Assembly (NCBI RefSeq): GCF_001889405.1
Contig: NZ_CP017921.1
Location: 1-64,000 of the forward strand
Source: Methanohalophilus halophilus
GTDB taxonomy: Archaea > Halobacteriota > Methanosarcinia > Methanosarcinales > Methanosarcinaceae
Direction of reading: 5' to 3'
Length of the DNA stretch: 64,000 bases
Shown: one piece after another, positions 45,069-56,700 of the stretch
Layout of the letters: the number at the start of each line of letters is the position of its first letter
Numbering within the stretch: position 1 is the first letter of the stretch
Program-made: the position numbers and the translations under genes
Notes under the pieces: generated by a model
Seen by the model: only the letters and a program-made list of their open reading frames with translations
Told to the model about the DNA's origin: nothing
Databases searched by the model: none

Positions 45069-45088
45069 GACTACGAAAGGTTTTTAAG

Positions 45089-45733
45089 ATGAATGAGAGT
45101 GCAGTTGAAGAAAATTCACCCTTCCCTGGCAAAGAAGGATTGGTGAAAGGTGTGATTGAAAAACACCAGAAGTTTCTGAATGAGTACAATGCAGAATACA
45201 GTAAACTTGAGTATGAAGTGAAAAAACTCGAGGATACAATAAGCAACTCTAAAAGGAAAAAAGAAGAAGAGAAAAATCGCTTAGAAGTACTCAAGGAAAA
45301 AAAACAGCAATTGTATCATCAGGCAAATAATCTGCTGGGAGAAATGTTCACCGCCTGTCCCGAAAAACTTGATAATCGAATTATGCACTCCACAAATGAT
45401 GACATAGAGGAGTTGAAAAGGACAAGGCAGCTGGAAAATGAAGAAAAAACTATTCAAGATGTTCTGGGAAAAATAGCCGAACTTGAAAACGAGAGCACAC
45501 TCGAATACACCAGCCAGATAAAAGCCCGCATACAAGAAGCATCAAAAGCTTCCTCCGAAATAGCATCCCTGATAAAATCTATGGAAAACGAAGAAAACCT
45601 GGACCAAATTCATAAAGAACTTGGTGAAAAAAAACCCAGGCATAACTGGCTGGAAAGAAGGATCAAAAGCCACAAAGAAGCACTTGAGTACTGGAAAAAC
45701 CAAAAAGAAGTGATTGCGGGGGATGTTGCATGA
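45089..45733 (+). CDS. Coiled-coil protein A
   Basis: This 214-aa protein consists mainly of alpha-helical heptad stretches, with a long coiled coil at about residues 20-85 (KLEYEVKKLEDTISNSKRKK and following) and another near 120-200. No enzyme motif is visible. The gene ends with an ATGA overlap with the next coiled-coil gene. The products are probably made in similar amounts and may pair. I do not recognise a named family. Confidence 0.8.
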   Translation: MNESAVEENSPFPGKEGLVKGVIEKHQKFLNEYNAEYSKLEYEVKKLEDTISNSKRKKEEEKNRLEVLKEKKQQLYHQANNLLGEMFTACPEKLDNRIMHSTNDDIEELKRTRQLENEEKTIQDVLGKIAELENESTLEYTSQIKARIQEASKASSEIASLIKSMENEENLDQIHKELGEKKPRHNWLERRIKSHKEALEYWKNQKEVIAGDVA

Positions 45734-46647
45734 AAGATGTATCTTCAATGACAGAACGCGAACTCAAAGATACTGTAAATAATTACAGGAAAGAGATATC
45801 CCAGCATGAAAAGAGCTTAAAAGGAGTTTTCGAAGAACTCAAACTTCACAAAACTAATATTGATGAACTCAAAGAGAAAAGGAATGAGCTCAATGCAAAA
45901 GTCAGGGAACTTGCAAAAGAGGCACGGGAAGAAAAAACGCAACGTGATGAAATCAACAAGAAGATAGCTGATTTGAAATCCCGAAGGAATGAAGTTGCTG
46001 GTGAAAGAAACAAGGTCGTAAAAGACATAAATGATCTCAAGAAAAAGCGTGATCAATATAACGAACAATCAAAGGGGAGTTTGGAAACCCTTTCTAAAGC
46101 CTATGCCGAAGACCTTGATAAATTCCTTAACGCTGACATCCCCTTGAAGCACGAGCAGGATCTTTTTGAAAAACTCAACGAACTGGAAAAGCGCCTTGAA
46201 GCAGCAAAAGCTGCCAATCATTTCCACAACCAGGTCATCAATATTTATGAAAATACCAGGGACATTGGTGACGAGGAAAGAGATGTTTCAAAGGAAATAA
46301 AGCAACTTGCAGAAAAATCCCAGCAACATCATTTGAATATGATAGAGCTATATAAGCAGGTCGATGAGATCCGCAAGGAAGCGGATAAATTCCATTCACA
46401 GATTAAAGAAACCTACCAGGTAATTGCTCCTACTCGTGAAAAGATAGATCCTCTCAAAACAAAAATATCTAATTTGAGGGATGAACTGAGCATCTATCTT
46501 GATAAATTGAATGATATACAAACTCATAAGGAAGAACAAAAAAAGAGTAATCAGCATGTCGCCGCAAAAGAAAAGTTTGAAAAGACCGGCAAACTCAGTC
46601 TTGAGGAACTGAGAGTCCTTATGGATAAAGGAGATATCAAACTCTAA
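45730..46647 (+). CDS. Coiled-coil protein B (COG1340-like)
   Basis: This 305-aa protein is almost entirely coiled coil: residues 10-120 and 130-275 show dense heptads (LKEKRNELNAKVRELAKEA). The end, KFEKTGKLSLEELRVLMDKG, is shared by a widespread archaeal group of uncharacterised coiled-coil proteins, sometimes misnamed phosphoserine phosphatases although no phosphatase motif is present. SMC-like heads are absent. Its start overlaps the stop of coiled-coil protein A. A structural or chromosome-related role is only a guess from linkage to mcm. Confidence 0.82.
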   Translation: MKDVSSMTERELKDTVNNYRKEISQHEKSLKGVFEELKLHKTNIDELKEKRNELNAKVRELAKEAREEKTQRDEINKKIADLKSRRNEVAGERNKVVKDINDLKKKRDQYNEQSKGSLETLSKAYAEDLDKFLNADIPLKHEQDLFEKLNELEKRLEAAKAANHFHNQVINIYENTRDIGDEERDVSKEIKQLAEKSQQHHLNMIELYKQVDEIRKEADKFHSQIKETYQVIAPTREKIDPLKTKISNLRDELSIYLDKLNDIQTHKEEQKKSNQHVAAKEKFEKTGKLSLEELRVLMDKGDIKL

Positions 46648-46649
46648 AA

Positions 46650-47180
46650 TTACCTGTGTTCATAAACATAGGGTAACAGAAGTGCAAATATAACCAGGAG
46701 TGTCGGGTTTAAAAAAGGCACTCCCTGTCTTTGAGATTCATTTTCAGATGTATTTGGCACTTTATTCTGCAGCGTTTCATCATCCGGATTATAAGGATAC
46801 CTTTGGTCTACATATTGATAAACCGGCTCAAAGGTTACCAGCTCACCACTGGAACCATAATATATCCTATCCATTGTAATATTGAATATCGGTGATGAAT
46901 TACTGGAGTAGGTAAATACCTCATCCCTACCCAGAATGGAATCCGCCACACTTTCACCATTCAGTGAAAGGGACACCCATACCCTTTCACTTTCAGGATT
47001 GACATACTTGACATGCAGAGAATAATCCTGCTCAAAATCGAAAGTATCCCCAGCTTTGACATACACGGAAGTCCCATTGAGGATTACTTCCGAATCCCCG
47101 GCAGTTCCCACACCACATAAAAGAATACTACATAGTATAATATAATAAAAAATTTTAGAATATGAAATGTCCTTCATCAC
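46650..47180 (-). CDS. Secreted S-layer-domain-like protein with C-terminal anchor
   Basis: The 176-aa protein has a signal peptide (ILCSILLCGVGTAG), one extracellular domain and a C-terminal hydrophobic helix ending in YEHR. The domain region VWVSLSLNGESVADSILGR to FEPVYQYVD resembles one half of the Methanosarcina S-layer duplication domain (DUF1608), which is normally present twice in the true S-layer protein. A cell-surface accessory role is inferred. It converges with the coiled-coil gene, with two bases between stops, and starts eight bases after birA ends. Confidence 0.75.
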   Translation of the reverse strand: MMKDISYSKIFYYIILCSILLCGVGTAGDSEVILNGTSVYVKAGDTFDFEQDYSLHVKYVNPESERVWVSLSLNGESVADSILGRDEVFTYSSNSSPIFNITMDRIYYGSSGELVTFEPVYQYVDQRYPYNPDDETLQNKVPNTSENESQRQGVPFLNPTLLVIFALLLPYVYEHR

Positions 47181-47188
47181 AATCCCTG

Positions 47189-48157
47189 TCAGATGTAGAT
47201 GCAGCGGCCAGACATAATTTCTTCGGTTGAACCATCATGTTTCTGCAAAAGCAAACCCCCGGAGAGGGTTATCCCAATTGCCCTGCCATCAACCATTTTA
47301 GAAGGAGTGACAATGCGTACGTTTCTACCAATAGTATCTGAAGAATCTATCCATCTTTCCATTAATTCCTCAAAGGGTTGTGTCTTGAAATGTATATAAT
47401 ACTGTTCCAGATTATAAAGTAAAGAGCGGACAAAATCAAGCCTATCCACATAGGTACCAAGCTCATCACTTATGGTTGTGGAGCCATCCCGGATTTCCTC
47501 CGGCAACGTATCAGTATTAAAATTTAAGTTAATTCCCAGTCCCAGGACAATATATTCAACCCGATCTATTTCAGCTTCCATTTCGGTAAGAATTCCACAG
47601 ATTTTTTTGCCGTTGACAAGCACATCGTTTGGCCATTTCAGAGACGGATTAAGGCCAATTGATTTCAGAGAATCAACTACAGCAAGTCCGCCCACAAGAG
47701 TCAGTCTTGAAGCATTAGCAGGAACTATGGATGGTTTAAGAATTATAGATATCCATACCCCCCCTTGAGGAGATACCCAATCAAACCCTTTTCTCCCACG
47801 TCCCTTTTTCTGGGCTTCTGCAACCACAACGGTACCTTCGTGTGCATCTCTTGCAATTGTTTTTGCATAATCGTTTGTGGACTCAAGTTCCATAAAATGC
47901 CGGATGTCCGTACCTAAAATATCTGTTGTAAGACCTGCTTGCACAAGTTCTGGCAAAAGAGAATCGGGAACCGAGTTTAAAATATAGCCTTTACCAGGGG
48001 ATGAGATGATTGAATAACCCTGGCTTTGAAGCGACTGAATGTATTTCCAGACCATTGTCCTGGAAATTTCCAGTTTCCTGCCAATCTGTTCCCCGGAAAT
48101 AGGCTTGCCCTCTGTCTGAGAAAGAAGACGTATCAATTCAATCTTTTTATTCTCCAC
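47189..48157 (-). CDS. birA: Biotin protein ligase with N-terminal HTH (BirA)
   Basis: BirA activates biotin with ATP and attaches it to a lysine of the pyruvate carboxylase biotin domain. The 322-aa protein has a winged-helix region (about 1-65; GEQIGRKLEISRTMVWKYIQ) and the catalytic domain with KKGRGRKGFDWVSPQGGVW, LKWPNDVLVNGKKICGILTE and a C-terminal SH3-like part. The HTH domain suggests it may also be a biotin repressor, as in bacteria. It follows pycA after 51 bases that contain a hairpin. Its substrate PycB is encoded in the same cluster. Confidence 0.94.
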   Translation of the reverse strand: MENKKIELIRLLSQTEGKPISGEQIGRKLEISRTMVWKYIQSLQSQGYSIISSPGKGYILNSVPDSLLPELVQAGLTTDILGTDIRHFMELESTNDYAKTIARDAHEGTVVVAEAQKKGRGRKGFDWVSPQGGVWISIILKPSIVPANASRLTLVGGLAVVDSLKSIGLNPSLKWPNDVLVNGKKICGILTEMEAEIDRVEYIVLGLGINLNFNTDTLPEEIRDGSTTISDELGTYVDRLDFVRSLLYNLEQYYIHFKTQPFEELMERWIDSSDTIGRNVRIVTPSKMVDGRAIGITLSGGLLLQKHDGSTEEIMSGRCIYI

Positions 48158-48180
48158 AAAACTCCCCGTAATAAAGAAAG

Positions 48181-48210
48181 AACGACAGATAAAAAAAGTT
48201 ATCTGTCGTT
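48181..48210 (-). promoter_or_regulatory. Intercistronic hairpin between pycA and birA
   Basis: AACGACAGATA (48181-48191) and TATCTGTCGTT (48200-48210) form an 11-bp perfect hairpin. On the minus strand the loop contains poly-T and the right arm is followed by CTTTCTTTATT. It begins at the pycA stop codon. It could attenuate transcription into birA, protect the pyc mRNA 3' end, or bind a regulator. Confidence 0.5.
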
Positions 48211-49705
48211 ACTCATCTGAGCCTTTCATATCATGCCTTTTTGCAGCATTAATATACGAACCAACTGCAGTACTGATCGCAGCAATCTTCTTATTGCGGT
48301 CCTCAAGAGCAGAAGAAAGGGTTGCACATCTCTCACTATCAGATACAGCAACCTTCTCTAAAGCTGAAAGCACATTGTGGTCATCAATAAAGTGTGTTGT
48401 TAGATCCCCTTTTACAAATGCATCAATGGACAAAACCGTTCTGTGGAAGGGAATGTTGGTTTTAACTCCTACAACCACATACTCATAGAGGGCTCTTTTC
48501 ATACGCGCAATGGCTTCCTCACGATCACTTCCCCATACACAGAGTTTGGAGATCATTGAATCATAAAAGGGAGGAATTACATAACCCATATGGACACCAC
48601 TGTCCACCCTCACACCAGGGCCACCTGCCGAACGATACCTGCGTATCTTACCGGGTGATGGGGCGAAATCATTCAAAGGATCTTCGGCATTGATACGGCA
48701 TTCAATAGCCGAGCCTCTGATCTCAATATCATCCTGTGTAAAGGGTAATTTTTTATCACAGGCAACACGCAATTGCTGCTTCACGATATCGATGCCAGTA
48801 ACAAGTTCCGTAACTCCATGTTCTACCTGCAACCGTGTGTTTACTTCAAGGAAATAATAATCACCCTTTGAATACAGGAATTCAACAGTACCGGCATTTA
48901 CATATCCAATTGTTTTGGCGGCTTTGACAGCAGCCTCACCCATATCCTTGAGAAGTTCAGGAGTCATTATAGGAGAGGGAGCCTCTTCAATCAGTTTCTG
49001 GTGTCTTCTCTGAATGGAACATTCACGGTCACCGAGATAGAGACAATTGCCATGAGAGTCAGCCAATATCTGTATCTCTATGTGGCGTGGTTCTTCAAGA
49101 TATTTTTCAATGAAGACGGTTGAATCACCAAATGTAGAAGCTGCAACATTACGTATGGAGGAAAGTGCCCGGGTCAGCTCTTCTGGAGTATAAACAACTT
49201 TCATGCCTATACCACCACCACCGGCAGAAGCTTTTACCATCAAAGGATACCCGATGGATTCACCTATTTCAATTGCCGTGGCATCATCCTCAACAGCCCT
49301 ACCATCGCCTGGAACCACCGGTACACCGGCCTCTATCATTGCCGAACGGGCAGTAATCTTACTACCCATCTTTTCTATAACTTCACTCGAGGGACCTATA
49401 AACTTAATGCCTGCTTTTTCACAGGCACTGGCAAATTTCGCATTCTCCGAAAGGAAACCATATCCCGGATGAATTGCTTCTGCACCGGCTTTTTTGGCCA
49501 CATCGATAATTGCATCTATATTCAGATAACTTTTGGAAGAAGGAGGTGGACCTATACAGTACGCCTCGTCCGCATATTTGGCAAAAAGGGCATTGCTGTC
49601 GGCTTCGGAATACACCGCAACCGTGGACACATCAAGCTCTTTGCAGGCCCTCATTACCCTGATCGCGATCTCACCTCGGTTTGCAATCAGTATTTTCTTA
49701 AACAT
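48209..49705 (-). CDS. pycA: Pyruvate carboxylase subunit A (biotin carboxylase)
   Basis: PycA carboxylates the biotin of PycB with ATP and bicarbonate. The 498-aa protein shows [20 protein letters not shown], the ATP-grasp loop [14 protein letters not shown], and the catalytic blocks [35 protein letters not shown] and [16 protein letters not shown]. All residues expected of a biotin carboxylase are visible. It lies 18 bases after pycB on the same strand. Together they form the archaeal-type alpha4beta4 pyruvate carboxylase, which supplies oxaloacetate. Confidence 0.96.
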   Translation of the reverse strand: MFKKILIANRGEIAIRVMRACKELDVSTVAVYSEADSNALFAKYADEAYCIGPPPSSKSYLNIDAIIDVAKKAGAEAIHPGYGFLSENAKFASACEKAGIKFIGPSSEVIEKMGSKITARSAMIEAGVPVVPGDGRAVEDDATAIEIGESIGYPLMVKASAGGGGIGMKVVYTPEELTRALSSIRNVAASTFGDSTVFIEKYLEEPRHIEIQILADSHGNCLYLGDRECSIQRRHQKLIEEAPSPIMTPELLKDMGEAAVKAAKTIGYVNAGTVEFLYSKGDYYFLEVNTRLQVEHGVTELVTGIDIVKQQLRVACDKKLPFTQDDIEIRGSAIECRINAEDPLNDFAPSPGKIRRYRSAGGPGVRVDSGVHMGYVIPPFYDSMISKLCVWGSDREEAIARMKRALYEYVVVGVKTNIPFHRTVLSIDAFVKGDLTTHFIDDHNVLSALEKVAVSDSERCATLSSALEDRNKKIAAISTAVGSYINAAKRHDMKGSDE

Positions 49706-49723
49706 CGAAAACCTCCGGCTAAA

Positions 49724-51454
49724 TCACTCAATGATCATAATCACATCATCCGTTGCTACTGCATCACCTACAGCAACAAGGATTTCCTTGACCACACCGC
49801 CATGCGGTGAATTGATGGCATTTTCCATTTTCATTGCTTCAATGACACCAATCTTATCCCCCTCTTCAACATTATCTCCAACGTTGACGTCAACTGAGAG
49901 AACCATACCCTGCATATGACAGGTTACAGCACCAGGAGAAGATGCTGAAGCAGAAGGAGTCTTTGGGCTGCTTTCCTCGACTGCAACAACACTACCATCC
50001 ATTGGTTCTACCTGTACATCAAAGACTTCATTATCCACTTCCACCTTGAATCTGGTAGGTATGGAAACCTGAGACAGAGGTGGTGATGCAGTTTGTTTGG
50101 CAGGTGCAAGTTTTTCTTCCTTGGCCTCCCCAAGCAAGAATTTCGGAGCGATTGAAGGATACAGGATATAAGTCAATATGTCTTCTTCCTTTTTGACAAT
50201 ACCCATTTCTTCAGCTTCTTTTTTCCTTTTATCATACTCAGGTTCAAGCAGATCGGCCGGCCTTACATCGATTGGATCTTCTTCACCAATGATCATGGTA
50301 ATAATATCATCGCTGATAGGTGATGGTGAACGGCCATAAAGACCTCTTACGTAATCTTTGACTTCCCTGGGAATAACTTTGTACCGTTCACCCATGAGAA
50401 CATTAAGTACAGCCTGTGAGCCCACAATCTGGCTTGTAGGTGTTACAAGAGGCGGATATCCAAGTTCGGCCCTGACTTTTGGCATCTCTTCCAGTACATC
50501 ATCATACCTGTCAAGGGCGTTCTGCTCCTTTAACTGGGATACAAGGTTGGAAAGCATACCCCCCGGAATCTGATACAAAAGTACATTGGTATCAATCTGC
50601 TCAGATATCGGATTGATTACCCCACTGTATTTGGATTTGATTTCCTTGAAATAACGGCTTACTTCAGCAAGTTGCCCAAGATCCAGACCTGTATCATAAG
50701 GTGTTCCTTTCAGTGCAGCTACCACGGATTCAGTGGGAGGCTGGGAAGTACCCCAGGCAAAGGGAGACAGTGCAGTATCCAATATATCTACACCTGCATC
50801 ACATGCCGCCATATAAGTCATAGGAGCCATACCAGAAGTACAGTGACAGTGGAGATCTACAGGCAGTCCAACTTCCTTTTTTAGAGAAGTTACCAGTTCT
50901 TTGGCCTCATTTGGTGCCAGAAGCCCTGCCATGTCTTTGATACAAATAGAATCACAATCCATAGCAGCCAGCTCATTAGCAAAATCCACATATTTTTCAA
51001 CGGTGTGAACCGGGCTTGTGGTGTAACAGATTGTACCCTGTACATGGGCCCCCAACCCTTTTGCAACGGTAATTGACTTTTCCATATTACGTATATCATT
51101 GACAGCATCGAATATACGGAAGATATCAATACCGTTTTCATAGGCCTTGGTAACAAACTTTTCGACCACATCATCGGAATAATGCCTGTATCCGACAAGA
51201 TTCTGTCCTCTCAGAAGCATCTGGGCATATGTGTTATTCATATGGTTTTTAATTTCACGCAGCCTTTCCCAGGGGTCTTCATTGAGGTACCTGATGCAGG
51301 AATCAAAGGTTGCCCCTCCCCACATCTCGAGAGAGTAATATCCAACCTCGTCCAGTTCTTCAATAATAGGCAACATACTCCTCGTGCGCATCCTCGTCGC
51401 AAGAAGCGACTGGTGCGCATCCCTCAGAATTGTTTCCGTTATTTTAACTTTCAT
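49724..51454 (-). CDS. pycB: Pyruvate carboxylase subunit B (carboxyltransferase and biotin carrier)
   Basis: PycB transfers CO2 from biotin to pyruvate. The 576-aa protein has an N-terminal TIM barrel with ITETILRDAHQSLLATRMRT and the metal-binding region DLHCHCTSGMAPMTY. The conserved carboxylase domain follows, then an Ala/Pro-rich linker, and a biotinyl domain with the acceptor lysine in EAMKMEN near the C-terminus. The ATG at 51454 has AGAGG upstream; an in-frame upstream start gives five more residues. It is the first gene of pycB-pycA-birA. Confidence 0.95.
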   Translation of the reverse strand: MKVKITETILRDAHQSLLATRMRTRSMLPIIEELDEVGYYSLEMWGGATFDSCIRYLNEDPWERLREIKNHMNNTYAQMLLRGQNLVGYRHYSDDVVEKFVTKAYENGIDIFRIFDAVNDIRNMEKSITVAKGLGAHVQGTICYTTSPVHTVEKYVDFANELAAMDCDSICIKDMAGLLAPNEAKELVTSLKKEVGLPVDLHCHCTSGMAPMTYMAACDAGVDILDTALSPFAWGTSQPPTESVVAALKGTPYDTGLDLGQLAEVSRYFKEIKSKYSGVINPISEQIDTNVLLYQIPGGMLSNLVSQLKEQNALDRYDDVLEEMPKVRAELGYPPLVTPTSQIVGSQAVLNVLMGERYKVIPREVKDYVRGLYGRSPSPISDDIITMIIGEEDPIDVRPADLLEPEYDKRKKEAEEMGIVKKEEDILTYILYPSIAPKFLLGEAKEEKLAPAKQTASPPLSQVSIPTRFKVEVDNEVFDVQVEPMDGSVVAVEESSPKTPSASASSPGAVTCHMQGMVLSVDVNVGDNVEEGDKIGVIEAMKMENAINSPHGGVVKEILVAVGDAVATDDVIMIIE

Positions 51455-51635
51455 AGAATACCTCTTCATGTCCTCTTATTGATAAGTCTGATTGGCCACA
51501 CCGGGCAAAAATATGCCAGTAATAGCATACATGCAATAAGTAGAATTGTAACTAATTATGCATGAACTTTTATGTAGTTTCTGGTAGAAAGGCCAGACAG
51601 TAATAATAAAAAAAGAAAACAGACAGGAAATTATA

Positions 51636-52094
51636 TCAGTAAAAGCCCAGCCACTGGGACACTTTCAATACAAATTTCCCTACTGTGAGAGAGACTTGTT
51701 TTGTAAAGCTTGGAGAAGTTATCTCAATATCCCCTCTGTCATAAGCATCCAGAAAAACCTGTGCAGGAGAAGGAGAATCCATTATAGACCTTGCAGTATT
51801 TTCATTCGTGTTAACAATAAGAGTCGGCCCAAATTCTTCACCATCTTCCAATTCACCAAACTCAACTATAATGGCATCGCTTGTCACTACTTTGAGATCC
51901 AGGGTGGAACCATTGTTCATATCTACTATGACATGGATACGTTCACCCCCCAGCATGTCTTTCAGGGAAGAGGGGATGTTATCTGAATTGGCATTGTATT
52001 CATCCACCTCACTTTTCATGTCATCAACAATCGTGGCACCTGCAGACATGGAAAAGATAAATAGGGCCATTAGAATAGTTATAAATTTCTTCAT
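51636..52094 (-). CDS. Secreted protein, unknown function
   Basis: This 152-aa protein begins MKKFITILMALFIFSMSAGA, a clear signal peptide. The mature part is acidic with short beta-rich stretches (ERIHVIVDMNNGSTLDLKVV; GDIEITSPSFTKQVSLTV) and ends in a weakly hydrophobic segment. Related small secreted proteins of Methanosarcinaceae share the pattern of a domain of about 100 residues that may bind lipid or polymer, but I cannot name the family. GAGAGGTG upstream supports the ATG at 52094. It stands alone upstream of pycB. Confidence 0.72.
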   Translation of the reverse strand: MKKFITILMALFIFSMSAGATIVDDMKSEVDEYNANSDNIPSSLKDMLGGERIHVIVDMNNGSTLDLKVVTSDAIIVEFGELEDGEEFGPTLIVNTNENTARSIMDSPSPAQVFLDAYDRGDIEITSPSFTKQVSLTVGKFVLKVSQWLGFY

Positions 52095-52259
52095 AGTAGT
52101 CACCTCTCAATAAACATCAATATAAATTTGATTTTAATATTAGTTATATTTTTCCTGCAAAATAGGCCAAAGGACTGCTTTTTATTCATAAAACATCATC
52201 ATAAAAACACTATTTAAATGCCGCAACCTTTTTAAAAGACGGAGATCAAATTTTGAAAT

Positions 52260-53681
52260 ATGCCTTTTAAGATAAACAGTGATGTCCTGAATATGAAGGA
52301 TTACAATAACATATTCTTCTCAATCAACGAAGAAAGTGTTGTTTCATTACTTTCTCCCCTGCATACAAGGGATGAGATTTACGAAATTTCAGCTGTCCTT
52401 GTGTCTCCAAATTCCTTCAACGATGAGCTTTATGATATATATGGAAGAGTTGTGCTCGGGGAGCAAGCAAGTGCTGAAAAAACCATCGAATTATTAAAAA
52501 GAGAACTGCCGGGAGATAAATATTCAATCGAAGGCACAAAAAAAAGTTTACGCATATTCAGCACGGAAAACAAAAATCTCTACATACTCAGTTATACCAA
52601 AAATACATTCAAAATATCCTCAACCTCAATTCTTGATCCTGCCGAATTAAAAGAAAACATCCCCGCATTCCTGGAAATACTCGAGATACTTGTAAACTGT
52701 GGATATGAAGCAGGCGAGGGAGAAGGTGATCTATCCCTTGTGCCAATGCCCCAAAGAGAACCCGAATATAAACCCCATTCTTTTGAAGAAAAGGAAGGAG
52801 AAAAAACAGGAGAAGGTGGAAAATTCGAAGTCATACCACGCGAATTTCTGGACATTGATTTTGAAGATGTAGGAGGATGCAGGGAAGCAAAAGAGCAACT
52901 CATGCTAATCGACCTGGGAATACGTTTTCCTAAAATATATGAAGTTTACAAGGCAGAATTACCTCGTGGAATTCTGTTATATGGCCCGCCGGGTACCGGA
53001 AAGACCATGCTTTCAAAGGCTGCTGCAAAAGAACTCGATGCAAACTTCTATTCCATAAATGGTTCAGACATACTTTCCAAATGGTACGGAGAATCAGAGA
53101 AAAACTTAAACTCCCTTTTCGAAAAAGCAAAGGATAACAGCCCTTCAGTAATTTTTATTGATGAAATTGATGCATTAATGCCCCAGAGAGACACTTCCCA
53201 TGAGGTTACAGTAAGGATAGTATCCCTTCTTTTGCAGGAAATGGATGGGATCGAAAGTACAAAAGGAGTGATCATAATGGGTGCTACAAACCGTCCCAAC
53301 CATATAGATCCGGCATTCCTGCGCCCGGGAAGATTTGATTTGAAAATGGAGGTACCCCTCCCCGATGAAAAGGCCCTGCAGGATATCTACCATATACACT
53401 TAAATGGACGCAACCTTGAGGAAGGAATGGATTATGAAAAACTGGCAAAAGCCAGCAAAGGACTAACGGGTGCTGACGTTAAAGGGATAGTTAATGCCTG
53501 TGTATTTAATAAAATCGTCAAATTGCGCAAACAGATGCCTGATGTCATAACCCGCTCGGACTTAAAAGATATAGAAACCGAAACCCTGACCACCGATGAT
53601 GTCCTCAAAAGCATTGAAAAATACAAAAAAGAGATCAATACACTTGTCATGTCTCCTGAGTCGGCAGGTATGTATGCCTGA
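52260..53681 (+). CDS. AAA family ATPase, Cdc48/PAN-like, single AAA domain
   Basis: The 473-aa protein has an N-terminal domain of about 190 residues with no recognised fold, a charged linker, and one classical AAA domain. Walker A is [18 protein letters not shown], the pore loop is [10 protein letters not shown], Walker B is [10 protein letters not shown], and the arginine fingers are in [11 protein letters not shown]. The AAA domain is close to VAT/Cdc48 and PAN, but the duplicated D2 domain and the PAN coiled coil are absent. It probably remodels proteins as a hexamer; the substrate is unknown. The polC gene follows after 60 bases. Confidence 0.85.
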   Translation: MPFKINSDVLNMKDYNNIFFSINEESVVSLLSPLHTRDEIYEISAVLVSPNSFNDELYDIYGRVVLGEQASAEKTIELLKRELPGDKYSIEGTKKSLRIFSTENKNLYILSYTKNTFKISSTSILDPAELKENIPAFLEILEILVNCGYEAGEGEGDLSLVPMPQREPEYKPHSFEEKEGEKTGEGGKFEVIPREFLDIDFEDVGGCREAKEQLMLIDLGIRFPKIYEVYKAELPRGILLYGPPGTGKTMLSKAAAKELDANFYSINGSDILSKWYGESEKNLNSLFEKAKDNSPSVIFIDEIDALMPQRDTSHEVTVRIVSLLLQEMDGIESTKGVIIMGATNRPNHIDPAFLRPGRFDLKMEVPLPDEKALQDIYHIHLNGRNLEEGMDYEKLAKASKGLTGADVKGIVNACVFNKIVKLRKQMPDVITRSDLKDIETETLTTDDVLKSIEKYKKEINTLVMSPESAGMYA

Positions 53682-53741
53682 ATTTTCCTATGGCAGACTT
53701 TTTTTACTATACCACATATTGATTGTGAAAGGCAGATCATA

Positions 53742-56700
53742 ATGGGAGACATTGTAGTAAGCGAAACCATGCAGAAATACTTCGACCTGATGGAAGGAGT
53801 GCTGCAGAATGAAATTGAAATAGCAAACAGGGCACGTTCCCAGGGAAAGGATCCAAAACCCGAAACAGAAATTCCCTTCGCCAAAGACCTTGCAGACCGG
53901 GTAGAAAATCTCATAGGGGTTGAAGGTGTAGCCGGGCGTATCCGGGAACTTGAAACCGATCTTTCGAGGGAAGAAGCAGCCCTGGCACTTGGAAAAGATA
54001 TCGCTGCTGGCAATGTGGGAAATTTTGATACAAAACGTGAGGCAATAGAGAGCGCCATCCGGGTGGCGATTGCAATGCTTACAGAAGGTGTAGTTGCCGC
54101 ACCAATAGAGGGGATCGACAGGGTAGACCTGGGCAAAAATGATGATGGTACGGAATACATCAAGATATACTACGCGGGACCTATACGCAGTGCCGGTGGT
54201 ACGGCACAGGCCCTTTCTGTACTTGTTGGAGATTATGTAAGAAGAGGAATCGGTGTTGACAGATACAAGCCACGCAAGGAGGAAGTGGAAAGATATGTCG
54301 AAGAAATATTGCTATACAGACGAATTGCCACTCTCCAGTACATGCCCTCTGAAGATGAGATACGCCTGATCGTTGAAAATTGTCCTATCTGCATAGATGG
54401 AGAGCCCACTGAGCAGGAAGAAGTTGAAGGTTACAGAAACCTTGACAGGATCGAAACAAACAGGGTTCGCGGGGGGATGGCACTCGTACTTGCCGAGGGG
54501 TTGGCCCTAAAAGCTCCAAAGGTACAAAAACATGTGAACAAACTCAAAATAGACGAATGGGAATGGCTGGATACGTTCATTTCAGGAGGGAGTTCAGATG
54601 AGGAAGATAAAGATGAGAAAACCAAGGTCAAGCCCAAGGATAAATATATGCGGGACCTCATTGCAGGCAGACCTGTATTTTCCCACCCATCCAGGCCTGG
54701 TGGATTCAGGCTCCGCTATGGCAGGTCACGCAACACATCATTTGCAGCATCCGGCATAAATCCCGCCGGCATGGTCATAATGGATAATTTCATCGTTGCC
54801 GGCACCCAGCTAAAAATAGAAAGACCCGGAAAAGCTGCCGGAATGGCACCTGTGGACTCTATCGAAGGACCAACCGTGCGTCTCTACAACGGAGATGTGC
54901 TTCGGATAGATGATGAAAAAACTGCAATCGAGTTACATTCACAGGTGGAAGCCATTATCGATATTGGTGAAATACTTATCAATTATGGGGATTTCCTGGA
55001 AAATAATCATCCACTTATACCTGCATCTTACTGTGTGGAATGGTGGGTACAGGAATACGTAAAAAAAACTGGCTTAAATGCCCCTGAAAATCCAAACCAG
55101 CATGAAGTAATGGATATTTGTAACCGTTATAATCTCCCCCTGCACCCTGATTACACCTGTATATGGAACGACATTGACAGAGACGAATTCGTAAAAATTG
55201 CAGAATTCATTGCTGAAAATGGCATAAAAGAAGACCAGGGAAATCAACTGTTGCTACCTGAAGGAAAAGCAAAGGAGCAGGGAATAAAAACCATTCTGGA
55301 AAAACTTCTCTTATTACATCGGATTTATGATAGTAAAATTACAATAAACAATCCTTTGCCTTTTATACATTGCCTGGGGCTGGGAGAGGATCTGAAAAAG
55401 CAGTGGGAAGAATTACCTTGTGAAGATATACTTGAATGCGTCAATAAACTCTCAGGATGGACCGTCAGAGAGAAAGCACCAATGCGCATCGGGGCAAGGA
55501 TGGGAAGGCCGGAAAAAGCTAATCGGCGTAAAATGTCCCCCGCCCCCCATGTATTGTTTCCGATAGGTGAAAGCGGAGGAAATACCCGCATGCTCTCAAG
55601 TGCCGCATCCTATAAAGCCAACAACAACAGCAAAGTGGGCGAAATAAAAATAGAGATAGGAAACCGGATTTGCCCCAACTGTGGAATGGAAACCCATGAA
55701 TTCAGATGTGAGTGTGGCACCCATACAATTCCAAAACTTTTCTGCCCCCGTTGTGGCAGGGCTGTCAATAAGGACATATGTCCAAAATGTAAAGCCTCCA
55801 CATCCTGTGTAACCGCCCACAATATAAATTTTAAAACTGTATACGACAGGGCATTTGAGAGGTTAGGGGAGAGAAATAAACTGGAATCCTTTAAAGGGGT
55901 AAAAAGGATGATGTCAAAACACATGACCCCTGAACCTCTCGAAAAAGGAATACTTCGAGCAAAACATGACCTTTTCACATTCAAGGATGGAACTGTCAGG
56001 TACGACATGTCGGACCTTCCCCTGACACACATCCGGGCCGATGAACTGGGAATCACGGCTGAAAAACTTCTTGAACTGGGATATGAGACAGATATTAATG
56101 GCGATAAACTGGAAAGGGATGATCAGGTTGTAACCCTTAAAGTACAGGACCTGGTGGTGTCCCGGGGTGCGGCAGAGTACATACTTCAAACTACAAAATA
56201 CATTGATGACCTGCTTGTGAAGTATTACGGGCTTGAACCCCATTACAAAGCAGAATCTATAGAGGACATTATCGGGGTGATGCTAATCGGTCTGGCTCCA
56301 CATACATCAGCGGGAGTTCTGGGCAGATTGGTAGGATTCACAAAATCATCCGTAGGATATGCACATCCTTTCTTCCATGCAGCAAAAAGACGTAATTGTG
56401 ATGGTGATGAGGATTGCGTCATGTTGCTTATGGACGGTCTGATTAACTTTTCACATGAATACCTGCCTGATAAAAGGGGAGGAAAGATGGATGCCCCTCT
56501 TGTGCTTACAACCAGGATTGATCCCAGTGAAGTTGATAAGGAAGCACACAACATTGACGTTTGTTCCTCTTATCCACTGGAATTTTATGAAACCACCTTG
56601 AATTATATAAATCCCAAGGAACTGGAAGAAACAATGGACCTGGTCAGCAGCAGGTTAGGGACCCCGGCACAGTTTGACGGATTCATGTTTACACACGATA

